Translations under genes and position numbers: made by a program
In this document: in pieces, positions 44,021-53,844 of the stretch
How positions within the stretch are numbered: position 1 is the first letter of the stretch
Layout of the letters: the number at the start of each line of letters is the position of its first letter
Assembly (NCBI GenBank): GCA_017592775.1
Contig: JAGFNJ010000026.1
Location: forward strand, 1-64,000
Origin: Candidatus Accumulibacter conexus
GTDB taxonomy: Bacteria > Pseudomonadota > Gammaproteobacteria > Burkholderiales > Rhodocyclaceae
DNA length: 64,000 nt
Direction of reading: 5' to 3'
The notes under the pieces: generated by a model
What the model was told of the DNA's origin: nothing
Seen by the model: only the letters and a program-made list of their open reading frames with translations
Databases searched by the model: none

Positions 44021-45376
44021 CTACAGCCGCTGCATTTCGGCGGCCAGCGCGCTGACGGTCTCGCGAATCTGCTCCTCGCTGTGCTCGCAGGAAATGAAGA
44101 AGCGCAGCCGGGCCGCTTTCTCCGGAACGGCGGGGTAAACGATCGGCTGCACGTTGATGCCGCGGGCGAAGAGCGCGGCGGCGAGGCAGGCGGCCCGGAC
44201 CGACCCACCGGTGATCGCCGGGATCACCGCCAGACCGGCGCTGGTCCCGGTGTCGATGCCGGCTGCACGGGCCAGCGCGAGAAAGAGCTGGCCACGTGCC
44301 TGCAGGGTTCGCACGCGTTGCGGCTCGCGTTGCAGGCAGCGCAGCGCCGCCAGCGAAGCGGCGGCGACCGGCGGTGGCATGCCGACGCTGTAGAGAAAGC
44401 CGGGCGCCAGGTGGCGCAGGTGCTCGACGAGAGCGCTCTCCCCGGCAACATAGCCGCCACATCCGGCGAGGGCCTTGCTCAGGGTGCCCATCCAGATGTC
44501 GACGTCGCTGCTGTCGACGCCGAAGTGCTCCCTGATGCCGAGCCCGTTGTTTCCCATGACGCCGAAGGAGTGTGCCTCGTCGATCATCAGGAAGGCGCGG
44601 TACTTGCGCTTGATGTCGATGAAGCGCGGCAGGTCGGGGTAGTCGCCGTCCATGCTGTAGATCCCTTCGAGCACGATCAGCACCCGCTGAAAGTGTGCTC
44701 GCTGCTCGGCCAGCAGGGAATCGAGGGCAGCCCAGTCGTTGTGCGAAAAGGGCAGGCGGCGGGCACCCGCGAGGCTGATCCCCTGCAGGACGCTGTTGTG
44801 TACCAGTTCGTCATGGACGATCAGGTCGCGTGCGCCGAACAGGTAGCCGATCGTCGTCACGTTGGTCGCGTGGCCACTGACGAAGGTGACGGCGCTCTGG
44901 CTGCCATAGGCCGCGGCAATCGCCTGCTCGAGCTCGCGGTGCACCGAGCGCTCGCCGGCGACCAGCCTGCTCGCTGAGACGGAGGTACCGAAGCGATCGA
45001 TCGCCTGTTTCGCCGCCTCGCAGACTTCGGCATGACCGGACAGGCCGAGATAGTTGTAGCTGGCGAAATTGATGTATTCGCGACCGCCGATGCGCGTGCA
45101 GGCGCCGGCAATGCCCTCATGCAGCATGAAGAAGGGGCTGTCGATCTCGAGCCGTGCGGCGCCTTCGGTAATGATCCGCAGCTGCTGGTAGCCGGGGTGG
45201 AGATCAAAGCGCCAGTGCTGCTCGGGTGTGCTCTCCGCCGCCAGTGCGGCGCTGGTCGGCGGCTTCAGATCACTGTCCTGCGCCGCCTGACGCAGCCGTC
45301 TTTCGAGTGCCTGCTGGATCAGCCGGTCCTTGATCTGCGCCGTGAGGCCGGGAAGTCCCTTACGCGCCACGGCCAT
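44021..45376 (-). CDS. rkpG: PLP-dependent alpha-oxoamine synthase, RkpG-like
   Basis: 451 residues, a fold-type I aminotransferase of the KBL/BioF/serine palmitoyltransferase group. The PLP lysine is Lys301 in G-T-L-S-K-A-L-A-G-C-G-G-Y; D-E-A-H-S is at 266-270, S-G-H-A-T-N near 167-172, and N-F-A-S-Y-N-Y-L-G-L-S near 103-113. These enzymes condense an amino acid with an acyl thioester, losing CO2, to give an alpha-amino ketone. About 80 residues precede the catalytic domain and could help dock a carrier protein. The start overlaps the PKS stop by 17 bases, so PKS and synthase are coupled, as expected if this enzyme releases the polyketide chain. Confidence 0.9.
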   Translation of the reverse strand: MAVARKGLPGLTAQIKDRLIQQALERRLRQAAQDSDLKPPTSAALAAESTPEQHWRFDLHPGYQQLRIITEGAARLEIDSPFFMLHEGIAGACTRIGGREYINFASYNYLGLSGHAEVCEAAKQAIDRFGTSVSASRLVAGERSVHRELEQAIAAAYGSQSAVTFVSGHATNVTTIGYLFGARDLIVHDELVHNSVLQGISLAGARRLPFSHNDWAALDSLLAEQRAHFQRVLIVLEGIYSMDGDYPDLPRFIDIKRKYRAFLMIDEAHSFGVMGNNGLGIREHFGVDSSDVDIWMGTLSKALAGCGGYVAGESALVEHLRHLAPGFLYSVGMPPPVAAASLAALRCLQREPQRVRTLQARGQLFLALARAAGIDTGTSAGLAVIPAITGGSVRAACLAAALFARGINVQPIVYPAVPEKAARLRFFISCEHSEEQIRETVSALAAEMQRL

Positions 45377-48300
45377 CTCTCGCGGACTTGTCGTCGCTCG
45401 GTCTGGTGGTGTTGAAGTCGGCGGCGAAACGCGCAATCTCCTCGTCCGAGACCTCGACTCCCTGCTGTCTGGCGATCAGTTCCGTCTGCGCCAGCAGCTC
45501 TTCCTGGGCTGCTGCACCTCCCCGCGCACCGTCTTCGGTCTCGCGCAACTGCAGCAGCAGGCGCTCGGCGAGCCTGCTGATCGTCGGGGTCTGACTGAGT
45601 GCCAGCACTGGCAGCCGAATGCCGAAACGTGCATCGAGGGCGACCGCCAGTTCGACGCCCATCAGCGAATCGAGGCCCATGTCGAAGAGCGATCGGTTGG
45701 CATCGATCTTCTCCGGCGGAATGCGCAGGATCTCGCCAATCTCGCTCCGGAGCATATCGCCAATGACGACCAGCAACTCGTCGTCGGGGAGTTCGGCCAG
45801 CAGCCGCCTGATGTCCTGCGACTGATCGTCGTCGTCGCCGCCGCACTCGCGGGCCAGTTCGCCAAACTTCGGGCTGCCTGCGGACGGCAGGACGCGGCTC
45901 AGCGCCTGCCACTCGAACTCGAGTGCCGCCAGGCCGGAGCGATCGGCAAGCAGCATTTCTTCGAGCACGTCGAGCGCCAGCTCCGACTTCAGTGCCGACC
46001 CGCCGAGGCGATTCTCGAGAGCGTCGCGCATCTTCTCGTTGCGTGCGAGGAAGCCGGAATCGGCAATCGGACCCCAGCCCACAGCGGTCGCACACAGACC
46101 CTGTGCGCGACGATGCGCGGCGAGTGCCTCGAGCCAGGTGTTGGCGGCGACGTAAGCTGCTTGCCCCGGGTTGCCGAAGGCTGCGGTCGCCGACGAGAAG
46201 AGCACGAACAGATCGAGCGCTTGCGGGCGGGTCAGTTCATCCAGGTGGCGGGCGCCCAGCACCTTCGCTGCCAGCGCCTGGCGAATCTGGGTATCGTCGA
46301 GATTGCGCACCAGCGCGTCGTCGATCACCGTTGCCGCGTGCAGGATTCCCCTGAGTGGTGGCAGATCGCCGTCCGTCACGTCGAGCAGTGCCGCCAGAGC
46401 GTCCCGGTTGGTGACGTCGCAGGCTGCCGCGTGCACCCGCACCCCCTGCTCTGCGAGGCGCTCGATGGCTGCCCTGGCGGCGGCGGAATCGGGACCGCTG
46501 CGGCTGATCAGGATCAGGTGGCGGGCACCCCGGCTGGCCAGCCACTCGGCGGCGCGCAGACCAAAGCCGCTGAGGCCGCCGGTGACCAGGTAGGAGGCGT
46601 CGGCGGCGAGTTGCAGCCGCCTGCGCGGGCCGGGCTTTGGCGGCTGCACGCGCTTGATGCCGTGGTGATAGGTGATGACGATCTTGCCGATCTGGCGTGC
46701 CTGCTGCATGTAACGGAAGGCTTCGACGACGTCCTCGGCCTCGAAGCTGCGGTAGGGCAGGGGATGCAGAATGCCGTCGCTGAACAGCTCCATCAGCTCG
46801 CCAAAGAGCCGGCGCGTCAGCTCCGGATGGAGCAGCATCAACTGGTCGGCGTCGATGCCGAAGTAACTGACATTGTTGCGGAAGGGACGCAGACCGATGC
46901 GGGTGTTCTCGTAGAAATCCCGCTTGCCGAGTTCGAGGAAGCGGCCGAAGGGGCGCAGCACGCGGAAGTTGCGATTGATCGCTTCGCCGGCGAGCGAGTT
47001 GAGGACGACATCGACGCCATGGCCACCACTTTGCTCGAGGATCTGGTCGGCGAAGGCCAGCGAACGCGAGTCGAAGATGTGCACGACGCCCAGCAGGCGG
47101 AGAAAATCGCGCTTCTCGTCCGAGCCGGCGGTGGCGTAGATCTCGGCGCCCAGCCAGCGCGCGATCTGGATCGCCGCGATGCCAACGCCTCCCGCCGCGC
47201 CGTGAATCAGGACCCGCTCACCCGCCTGCAGGCGGGCCAGGTGGTGCAGCGCGTAGTAAACGGTGAAGAAGGTGCTCGGAATCGTCGCTGCCGCTTCACA
47301 GGAGATTCCCGGCGGGATATGGGCGACGGCAGTGCTCTGGGTGAGTACGCGGTTGCCGAAGCTCGAAGGAGCGAAGCCGACCACCTCGTCGCCGGGGCTG
47401 AAGGCCGTGCAGTTGCTGCCGACACGCGAGATCACGCCGGCGAACTCGAAACCGAGCGTCGGTCCGGCAAAGCCGTTCTCGATCGCCTCGTCGGAGAGCA
47501 GGCCCAGTGCGTACATGACGTCGCGGAAGTTGAGCCCGCTCGCCTGTACCTCGACTTCCACCTGATCCGGCGCAGGCGCCACGCGCGGATGTGTCTCCCA
47601 GCGCAGATTGCGCAGTTGCCCGGCGAACTGGAAACCGAGTGCGATGGTCGGTGATTCGAGAAGCCGCGGTGCACGGGCATCCGGGCGCGGTTCGTCGCGT
47701 AGGCGCGGGACGTAGCGCTGGCCAGTGGCGGTGAGAATGATCTCCAGTTCGTCGTCGGGCTGCTCGAACTCTTTGTCGAGCAGGCAGGCGGCCGCCTGTG
47801 GGGGCATCGGCAATGCCAGGTCGATCAGGCGGACGCTGCCGGGCTCTGCCTCGTTGAGCATCGTTCGCGCGAAACCACAAAATGCCGCATCGTCGCTGGG
47901 ACCGGCGATCGAACCGTCGCCCCCGGCTGCGGCGGCAGCGGGCAGCAGGGCCGTCCCGGCGTTGCCCGTGATCAGCCAGCGGATCGTGCGGGTGCCCGAC
48001 TGCTCGCACGCCTGCGCGATACGTGCCGCCAGCGCACAGCGCTCGACCTGGCGTGTCAGTGCCTCGTCGGCGGACACGGTGGGCGACGTCGGTGCGAGGC
48101 AGGTGAGCATGACGAGGCCGTCGAGTTCGCCGTAACTGGCGGTGGTCTGCTGCAGCAGCGCGGCGAGCGCCGCCGTGTCGGTGGTGCTGGCCTGAATCAC
48201 CAGGTCCTTTCTGGCCTGCAGCTTCCTCGCGAGTTCGTCGGCAAGGCGGGCGGAATAGCCCACCGGGTCGGCGAGCAGGATCCAGCTGCGGATGCTGGCT

Positions 48301-51300
48301 TCGGCTGCCACGACGGGCGCTGCGGCCGCTTCGTCGACCTCGGCCAGCAACAGATAGGGGCCGGAGAGGGTATCGGGGGAAAACTCGCAGGGGTCGGCGC
48401 AGCGACAGCCCAGATCCTCGAGTTGGCGTTGCCAGAAGGAGCTCGGCCGCTGGCTCGAGATCCAGCGGCCGCTTTCGGTGTGCGACCAGCCGTCGCGCTG
48501 GGCACCGAAGACGAAGTCGATCCAGCGTGAGGGCTGCTGGCCGACAACGATCAAAGAGGCGCCGCCGGCGAGGCAGCGGCGTGCATGGCGGAGGGCCTGC
48601 AGCGCCTGCTCGGTGGTCGGGAAATCCAGCATGACGATCGCCATCATGCACGATCCTGCTGCGGGCTCCTGACTCCCGTCGGCCCGGTGGGCGTCATCGA
48701 TCAGGCTGGTCCGGATCGTCGGGAAGAATTCACCAAGGCGCACCTGTGCCTCCTCGAGCGCGGTTGTCGAGGTGCTGGCAAAGCAGTAGTCCGAGCGCGT
48801 GAAGTCGAGGGCGAAGCAGATGTCCATGGCAAGCGCCGGCGCGCCGTCGCTGATCTCGACGATGCCGAGGCGCTGTCCTGCTGGCAATGCGGCGAGCGCC
48901 TCCGTCACCAGGGCACTCAGCGCCTGTCCGAGCTTCATCCTGCCACGGGCGCCGATGACCTGCAGCAGCAGTGTCGCCAATGACGATTCCTGCGGGCAGA
49001 TCTCGGACAGGGTGGAACTGCCCGCGATGAGCGCCGGCAGGTGCAGGCCGACCCGTCCGACCGAATGGATGATCTGGAAGTAGTCCGGGTAGTCGGCGAG
49101 CAGGCTGTTCCAGATGTCCTCCGCGGACGACTCCTCCCGGTGATCAGGGACAATCGTCCAGCCATCGGCCGCCGCGGCGAGCGACCGCTCATCGTTCGCG
49201 AGCCGCAGGAGATCGGCGAGAAAAGGTGCGCTGTCAGGACTGGCGGACTGGCAGGACAGGATCATCGCCGCCGACAGCGTGCCGTCCGCAGCGGCCATCT
49301 GCTGCAGGGCACGGCGCGTGAAGCGGCTGCACAGGCTGTCCAGGAGCGGATCGACTTCTTCCGTGTAGCGGCGGTGCGTTCCCTTGAGGGCCGCTCGTTG
49401 CGTGACGGCGGCGAGGGCCGAGCGGACGCGGTCGAAGCCCAGTGCCGGCGCGCCGGCAGGCTGTCGGGCGTGCGGCCTTGGCGTCGCGTGCAGGGCGAGA
49501 AAGCGCAGCCGGTCGCGGCCACTCCTGTTCAGGCGAACGCCGCGAAAGCGCGCGTCCTTGACGACCGCGATGACGCGGCCGGCAGCCGAAAAGAGTGCAA
49601 ACTCGGCCTGCAGCGAACGCGCGCTGCGCCGCAGCAGCGTCGCGCGGGCGAAGCAGGGCGGGCCCTCCTGTCCAGCGCGAAGGATGACGCGGCCGAATCG
49701 CGTCGGGATGAAGGCGATCGCATCATCGGCGTCGATGGCCTTGTGCAGGAGTTGGAAGAGCAGCTGAAACGCGCTGTCGAGCAGGGCCGGATGCAGGTGG
49801 GCGTGCGGGATTTCGGCTTCGACGCCAGGCGCAACGCGCAAGGCGGCAAGCGCCGACTTGCCGTCGATCCAGCCCTGTTCGATGCACTGGAAGGCCGGGC
49901 CGTAGTGGATGCCGATCGCCCGCGTCAGCGCCGCGTGGCTGTCGGCGTCGAAGTCCGCCGGACGTTGCGGCAGATCCGGCAGCACTTCGCGCAGCAGGTT
50001 GTCCTGTGCCTCACGAACGACACGCGCCGACGCGTGCACGGCCCAATCGGTGCCGCCAAGCTGCTCGCGGCTGCGGATCGTCAGCTTGCCGTCGAGCGGG
50101 TCGATCGACAGGCGAACGACAGCAGAGCGATCATCGGCGAGCAGCAGGGGCGAGTGGATCTCCAGATCCTCGATCTCGACGATTGCCGACGGGTGCCAGA
50201 CAAGCGCCGCCGCCAGCGCCATTTCGGCATGGGCGGACCCCGGGAGAACGGCCGCCTCGCCGACGACATGGTCCGCGAGCACGGGGTTGAGCTGGGTGTC
50301 GAGCTGGTTTTCCCAGGTCAGCTCGTGCTGCGCCAGCGGATAACCGAGCAGCGGATGAATCTTGCGGCGGTCGATCAGGCCGAGTGCTTCGCTGGTCACC
50401 GGGTGCCAGTGGCGTTCGCGCTGCCACGGGTAACCCGGCAGGCGAACGAAGCGTCCAGGTTTCGGAAAGGCCGTTCGCCAATCGACGGCGGCGCCGGCAA
50501 TCGCGACCTCGCGCGCCGCCGACCTGATCCGCTGCGCGCCGTCGTCGTTGCGCGTGCCGGTCGCGATCACGCGGCCGTCGATCGAGCGCGCCTTGAGACA
50601 GTCATTCAGATAGGTGCGCAGGATCGGGTGTGCTCCGATCTCGACGAAGATCGTGATCCCCTGGTCGAGAAGCGAGTCGACTGCCTGGGCGAAGAGGACT
50701 GGTTCGCGAATGTTGCGCCACCAGTACTCGGCGCCGAGATCCTCGCCTGGCAGCGGCGAGCCGCTGACCGTCGAGCAGAAAGGCAGCGCACTCGCGCGTG
50801 GCTCGAGCCCGGACAGCGCCTGCCTGATCCCGGGCTCGAGGCGGTCCATTGCCGGGCTGTGGAAGGCGTAGTCGAGATCAAGCCGTTTCCAGGGCACCTG
50901 CCGGCTGCTCAGCGCGTCCTCGAGTACCGCCAGCGCTGGCTGCTCACCGGCGATCGTCAGGCCGCGCACGCTGTTGATGCCAGCGATCGTCAGGTCGCCG
51001 GCAAGCCCCAGTTCGGCGAGCAGACTCGCCGCGGCTGGCTGCGGCAGCGCGACCGCGGTCATCTGCCCATGGCCGCGGGTCGTTCCCTGCAGCAGGCTGC
51101 GCTGGTAGATCACCTCGACGGCATCCGCCAGGCTCAAGGCGCCGGCTGCCCAGGCCGCCGCGACCTCACCGACACTGTGCCCGGCGACGACGACCGGCGT
51201 CACCCCGTGCCGCTGCAGGAGCCTGGTGATGCCGACCTGCAGGGCAAAGAGGGCTGGCTGCGCAATCTCGGTCTGGTCGTAGCGATCGTCACCGTTCTCG

Positions 51301-53039
51301 CCGGCCAGTTCGTCGCTCAGCGAGAAATCGGCGTGCCGCCGGAACAGCGTGTCGACCTCGCGCACCGCCTCCCGGAACAACGGTTCCTCTGCCAGCAGTT
51401 GCCGGCCCATTCCGGACCACTGACAGCCATTGCCCGAGTAGATGAACGCCGGCCCACTGGCGGCCCCCACCATCCGGCCACTGGTCACTGCCGCATCCGC
51501 ACCGCGGTCTTCGGCGAAGTCGAGCAGGGCACGCCTGATCTCCGCCAGTGTCTGCGCTTCGACGACCAACCGCTCCTCCAGCCAGTCGCGGCGAAACGCG
51601 GCGCTGTGCGCGATGTCGTAGTACGCCGCCGGCGGTTGGTCGGCGAGAAAGGCAGCGAGACCGCCGGCGGCTGCCTGCAGCGCCTGCTCGCTGCGCGCCG
51701 AGACGAGCAGCGGTGGCAAGGTGCCGGGGGCGACCGCTGGCCGACCACGGGCGCGCCGTTGCGGCGGGCTCTCGATGATCAGGTGCGCGTTCGAGCCGCC
51801 GAAGCCGAAGGAGTTGACGCCGATCGTCAGCTTGCCGGTTTTCGGCAACGGGCGGTTGCGGGTGACCAGCTGGATGTTCCAGTCGCTGGTGCGGATGTGC
51901 GGATTGACCTTGCTGACGCCGATGGTCGCCGGCACCTGACGGTGTTCCAGGCAGTGCAGGGCCTTGACCAGGCCGGCGGCGCCGGAGGCCGTTTCGAGAT
52001 GGCCGAGGTTGCTTTTCACCGAGCCGATCGGCAGCGGCTTGCCAGACGGGCGACGTTTGCCGAGTGCATTGCCGATGGCCAGTGTTTCGATCGGGTCGCC
52101 AACCGCAGTGCCGGTGCCATGCGCCTCGAGATAGTCGATCGCTGCCGGATCGATGCCGGCCGCGGCGTAGGCTTCCTCGAGCAACGCCGCCTGCACCTCG
52201 GCGCTGGGGACGGTCAGTCCCGACTTGCGGCCATCGGTGTTGACCGCCGAGCCGGCGACGATTGCCAGGATCGGATCGCCGTCGGCGACAGCCTGGTCGT
52301 GGTCCTTGAGAAAGAAGACGCCGCCGCCCTCCGAGCGCACGTAACCGTCGGCCGCCGCGTCGAAGACGTTGCAGCGCCCGCGTGGCGACAGCATCGACGC
52401 CTTGGCGAAGCCGAGGAAGCCGTAAGGATGCAGGTGCAGGCTGATGCCGCCTGCCAGTGCCTGCGACACCTCGCCGCTGGCGATGGCGCGGCACGCCTGG
52501 TGCAGGGCGACCAGTGACGACGAGCAGGCGGTGTCGATCGCCATGCTGGGCCCCCGCAGGTCGAGCACGTAGGAGATCCGGTTGGCGGCGATGCTGGCGG
52601 TGTTGCCCGTCGCCATCGTCGAGTCGGCGACCGCCAGGTCATCTGCCATGCGGTAGGAGTAGTCGGCGCTGGCGATGCCGATGAAGACCCCGCAGCGACT
52701 GCCGCGCAGCCGCGATGGCCGGATGCCGGAGTTCTCCAGTGCTTCCCAGCTCATTTCGAGCAGAAGTCGTTGCTGCGGATCCATCAGGGCCGCTTCGCGC
52801 GGCGAGATGCCGAAGAAGGCGGCGTCGAAGGTTGTCACGTCACCGATCGATCCGGCGGCGAAGGTGTAGGTCGTTCCCGGGTGGTCCTTGCGCGGGTGCA
52901 GGAAGGTCTCCAGCGCCCAGCGCTGCGGATCGACCGTGCCGACCAGGTCGCGGCCGGCGAGCAGATCCTGCCAATAGGCCTCGGCGCTGGTCCCTGGCAT
53001 GCGGAAGGAATAGCCGGTGATGGCAATTCGCCGTGTCAT
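45360..53039 (-). CDS. rkpA: Reducing type I polyketide synthase (KS-AT-DH-psiMT-ER-KR-ACP), RkpA-like
   Basis: 2559 residues, one module. KS (1-425): Cys172 in D-T-A-C-S-S-S-L, His307 in E-A-H-G-T-G-T, His347 in S-N-L-G-H. AT (530-840): Ser622 in G-H-S-V-G-E; Y-A-F-H-S suggests malonyl use. DH (893-1170): His924 in D-H-V-V-G-E-A-A-V-L-P-G and Asp1088. About 1240-1580 resemble a methyltransferase whose SAM motif is degraded (V-E-I-S-D-G-A), so probably inactive. ER (1800-2125) has H-G-A-A-G-G-V-G; KR (2145-2390) has T-G-G-L-S-G-F-G, Tyr2296 and Asn2300; ACP has Ser2458 in G-L-D-S-L. There is no thioesterase. The full reductive loop predicts a saturated, fatty-acid-like chain made iteratively and passed to the coupled oxoamine synthase. 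Confidence 0.95.
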   Translation of the reverse strand: MTRRIAITGYSFRMPGTSAEAYWQDLLAGRDLVGTVDPQRWALETFLHPRKDHPGTTYTFAAGSIGDVTTFDAAFFGISPREAALMDPQQRLLLEMSWEALENSGIRPSRLRGSRCGVFIGIASADYSYRMADDLAVADSTMATGNTASIAANRISYVLDLRGPSMAIDTACSSSLVALHQACRAIASGEVSQALAGGISLHLHPYGFLGFAKASMLSPRGRCNVFDAAADGYVRSEGGGVFFLKDHDQAVADGDPILAIVAGSAVNTDGRKSGLTVPSAEVQAALLEEAYAAAGIDPAAIDYLEAHGTGTAVGDPIETLAIGNALGKRRPSGKPLPIGSVKSNLGHLETASGAAGLVKALHCLEHRQVPATIGVSKVNPHIRTSDWNIQLVTRNRPLPKTGKLTIGVNSFGFGGSNAHLIIESPPQRRARGRPAVAPGTLPPLLVSARSEQALQAAAGGLAAFLADQPPAAYYDIAHSAAFRRDWLEERLVVEAQTLAEIRRALLDFAEDRGADAAVTSGRMVGAASGPAFIYSGNGCQWSGMGRQLLAEEPLFREAVREVDTLFRRHADFSLSDELAGENGDDRYDQTEIAQPALFALQVGITRLLQRHGVTPVVVAGHSVGEVAAAWAAGALSLADAVEVIYQRSLLQGTTRGHGQMTAVALPQPAAASLLAELGLAGDLTIAGINSVRGLTIAGEQPALAVLEDALSSRQVPWKRLDLDYAFHSPAMDRLEPGIRQALSGLEPRASALPFCSTVSGSPLPGEDLGAEYWWRNIREPVLFAQAVDSLLDQGITIFVEIGAHPILRTYLNDCLKARSIDGRVIATGTRNDDGAQRIRSAAREVAIAGAAVDWRTAFPKPGRFVRLPGYPWQRERHWHPVTSEALGLIDRRKIHPLLGYPLAQHELTWENQLDTQLNPVLADHVVGEAAVLPGSAHAEMALAAALVWHPSAIVEIEDLEIHSPLLLADDRSAVVRLSIDPLDGKLTIRSREQLGGTDWAVHASARVVREAQDNLLREVLPDLPQRPADFDADSHAALTRAIGIHYGPAFQCIEQGWIDGKSALAALRVAPGVEAEIPHAHLHPALLDSAFQLLFQLLHKAIDADDAIAFIPTRFGRVILRAGQEGPPCFARATLLRRSARSLQAEFALFSAAGRVIAVVKDARFRGVRLNRSGRDRLRFLALHATPRPHARQPAGAPALGFDRVRSALAAVTQRAALKGTHRRYTEEVDPLLDSLCSRFTRRALQQMAAADGTLSAAMILSCQSASPDSAPFLADLLRLANDERSLAAAADGWTIVPDHREESSAEDIWNSLLADYPDYFQIIHSVGRVGLHLPALIAGSSTLSEICPQESSLATLLLQVIGARGRMKLGQALSALVTEALAALPAGQRLGIVEISDGAPALAMDICFALDFTRSDYCFASTSTTALEEAQVRLGEFFPTIRTSLIDDAHRADGSQEPAAGSCMMAIVMLDFPTTEQALQALRHARRCLAGGASLIVVGQQPSRWIDFVFGAQRDGWSHTESGRWISSQRPSSFWQRQLEDLGCRCADPCEFSPDTLSGPYLLLAEVDEAAAAPVVAAEASIRSWILLADPVGYSARLADELARKLQARKDLVIQASTTDTAALAALLQQTTASYGELDGLVMLTCLAPTSPTVSADEALTRQVERCALAARIAQACEQSGTRTIRWLITGNAGTALLPAAAAAGGDGSIAGPSDDAAFCGFARTMLNEAEPGSVRLIDLALPMPPQAAACLLDKEFEQPDDELEIILTATGQRYVPRLRDEPRPDARAPRLLESPTIALGFQFAGQLRNLRWETHPRVAPAPDQVEVEVQASGLNFRDVMYALGLLSDEAIENGFAGPTLGFEFAGVISRVGSNCTAFSPGDEVVGFAPSSFGNRVLTQSTAVAHIPPGISCEAAATIPSTFFTVYYALHHLARLQAGERVLIHGAAGGVGIAAIQIARWLGAEIYATAGSDEKRDFLRLLGVVHIFDSRSLAFADQILEQSGGHGVDVVLNSLAGEAINRNFRVLRPFGRFLELGKRDFYENTRIGLRPFRNNVSYFGIDADQLMLLHPELTRRLFGELMELFSDGILHPLPYRSFEAEDVVEAFRYMQQARQIGKIVITYHHGIKRVQPPKPGPRRRLQLAADASYLVTGGLSGFGLRAAEWLASRGARHLILISRSGPDSAAARAAIERLAEQGVRVHAAACDVTNRDALAALLDVTDGDLPPLRGILHAATVIDDALVRNLDDTQIRQALAAKVLGARHLDELTRPQALDLFVLFSSATAAFGNPGQAAYVAANTWLEALAAHRRAQGLCATAVGWGPIADSGFLARNEKMRDALENRLGGSALKSELALDVLEEMLLADRSGLAALEFEWQALSRVLPSAGSPKFGELARECGGDDDDQSQDIRRLLAELPDDELLVVIGDMLRSEIGEILRIPPEKIDANRSLFDMGLDSLMGVELAVALDARFGIRLPVLALSQTPTISRLAERLLLQLRETEDGARGGAAAQEELLAQTELIARQQGVEVSDEEIARFAADFNTTRPSDDKSARDGRGA

Positions 53040-53125
53040 CTGACTGCGATCTCCATTGTTGATCGGATTGGGCGGGACACCTGACGGGCACCGGCGCCGG
53101 CAGCGACTGCCGCCGGCAGAAGGCT

Positions 53126-53734
53126 TCAGGAGCGCGGCCTAGTATAAGCCTCGAAGGCTTCGCCGCGCATCCGGTAGCCGGCGACGCCCATGCCGGTATC
53201 GGTGCGATCGAGCCCGAGCGTGCCGCTGACCCACATCGCGTCCATGGTGCGCATGCCGCCGACGGGCTTTTCGGCGACGACATGGATGATCTGGTTGGCC
53301 GGTGGCGGCGGTACATGGATGCAGGCGCCGAAGTAGGGTACCAGCAGGAACTCGGTGACCTGCTCGCCGCGACGTTCGAGCGGCACGACGAAGCCGGCGA
53401 TGCGTACCTTCTGTCCGCTCATCGCCTTCTCGGCCGGTGCCTGGTCCCACAGCCGCCGGGCGCTCTCCAGCGCCTCCTGCGCTTTCGGATCGCTGTCCTG
53501 CAGGCGCGCGAGGTCGAGACCCTTGAAGGCCGCCATCGGATCCCAGCCCTTGGGCATCAGATCGTCCCAGCCGATCAGGCGGTAGCCTTGCGCGCCCTTG
53601 CGGTCGTCAGGCAGGCGGTCGCCGACACGGTAATCGGCCGGCTTCGTTTCCTTGCGCTGCGTCTGCGCCTGCGCGTGCTGTGGCTGCGACAACAGAACGG
53701 CGAGGCCGAGACAGATGGCAAGCAGGAGTGGCAT
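53126..53734 (-). CDS. Exported DUF3299-type protein
   Basis: 202 residues with an N-terminal signal peptide (L-L-L-A-I-C-L-G-L-A-V-L-L, cut near residue 23). The body matches the DUF3299 pattern: Y-R-L-I-G-W-D-D-L-M-P near the front, then G-Q-K-V-R-I-A-G-F-V-V-P-L-E and L-V-P-Y-F-G-A-C-I-H-V-P-P-P-P-A-N-Q. It is likely periplasmic. The conserved C-x-H-x-P-P-P-P may bind metal, which is inference. It lies 86 bases upstream of the PKS on the same strand but is found widely without a PKS, so it is not clearly part of that pathway. Confidence 0.8.
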   Translation of the reverse strand: MPLLLAICLGLAVLLSQPQHAQAQTQRKETKPADYRVGDRLPDDRKGAQGYRLIGWDDLMPKGWDPMAAFKGLDLARLQDSDPKAQEALESARRLWDQAPAEKAMSGQKVRIAGFVVPLERRGEQVTEFLLVPYFGACIHVPPPPANQIIHVVAEKPVGGMRTMDAMWVSGTLGLDRTDTGMGVAGYRMRGEAFEAYTRPRS

Positions 53735-53844
53735 TGATCGTTATTCCTGTTTCGCGCCCTGCCGCCCGGCAAGATCGCCGCCTGCGCTCGCGACACCTGG
53801 GTCTTGAGCGCAGCGGCGGCGGCCGCCGGCCGGTGAGCGTCCTG

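Noticed and set aside
49041-52517. A 1158-codon plus-strand open frame
   Set aside because: It lies entirely antisense to the PKS KS-AT-DH region, has Arg-rich composition and no domain; a codon-bias shadow.
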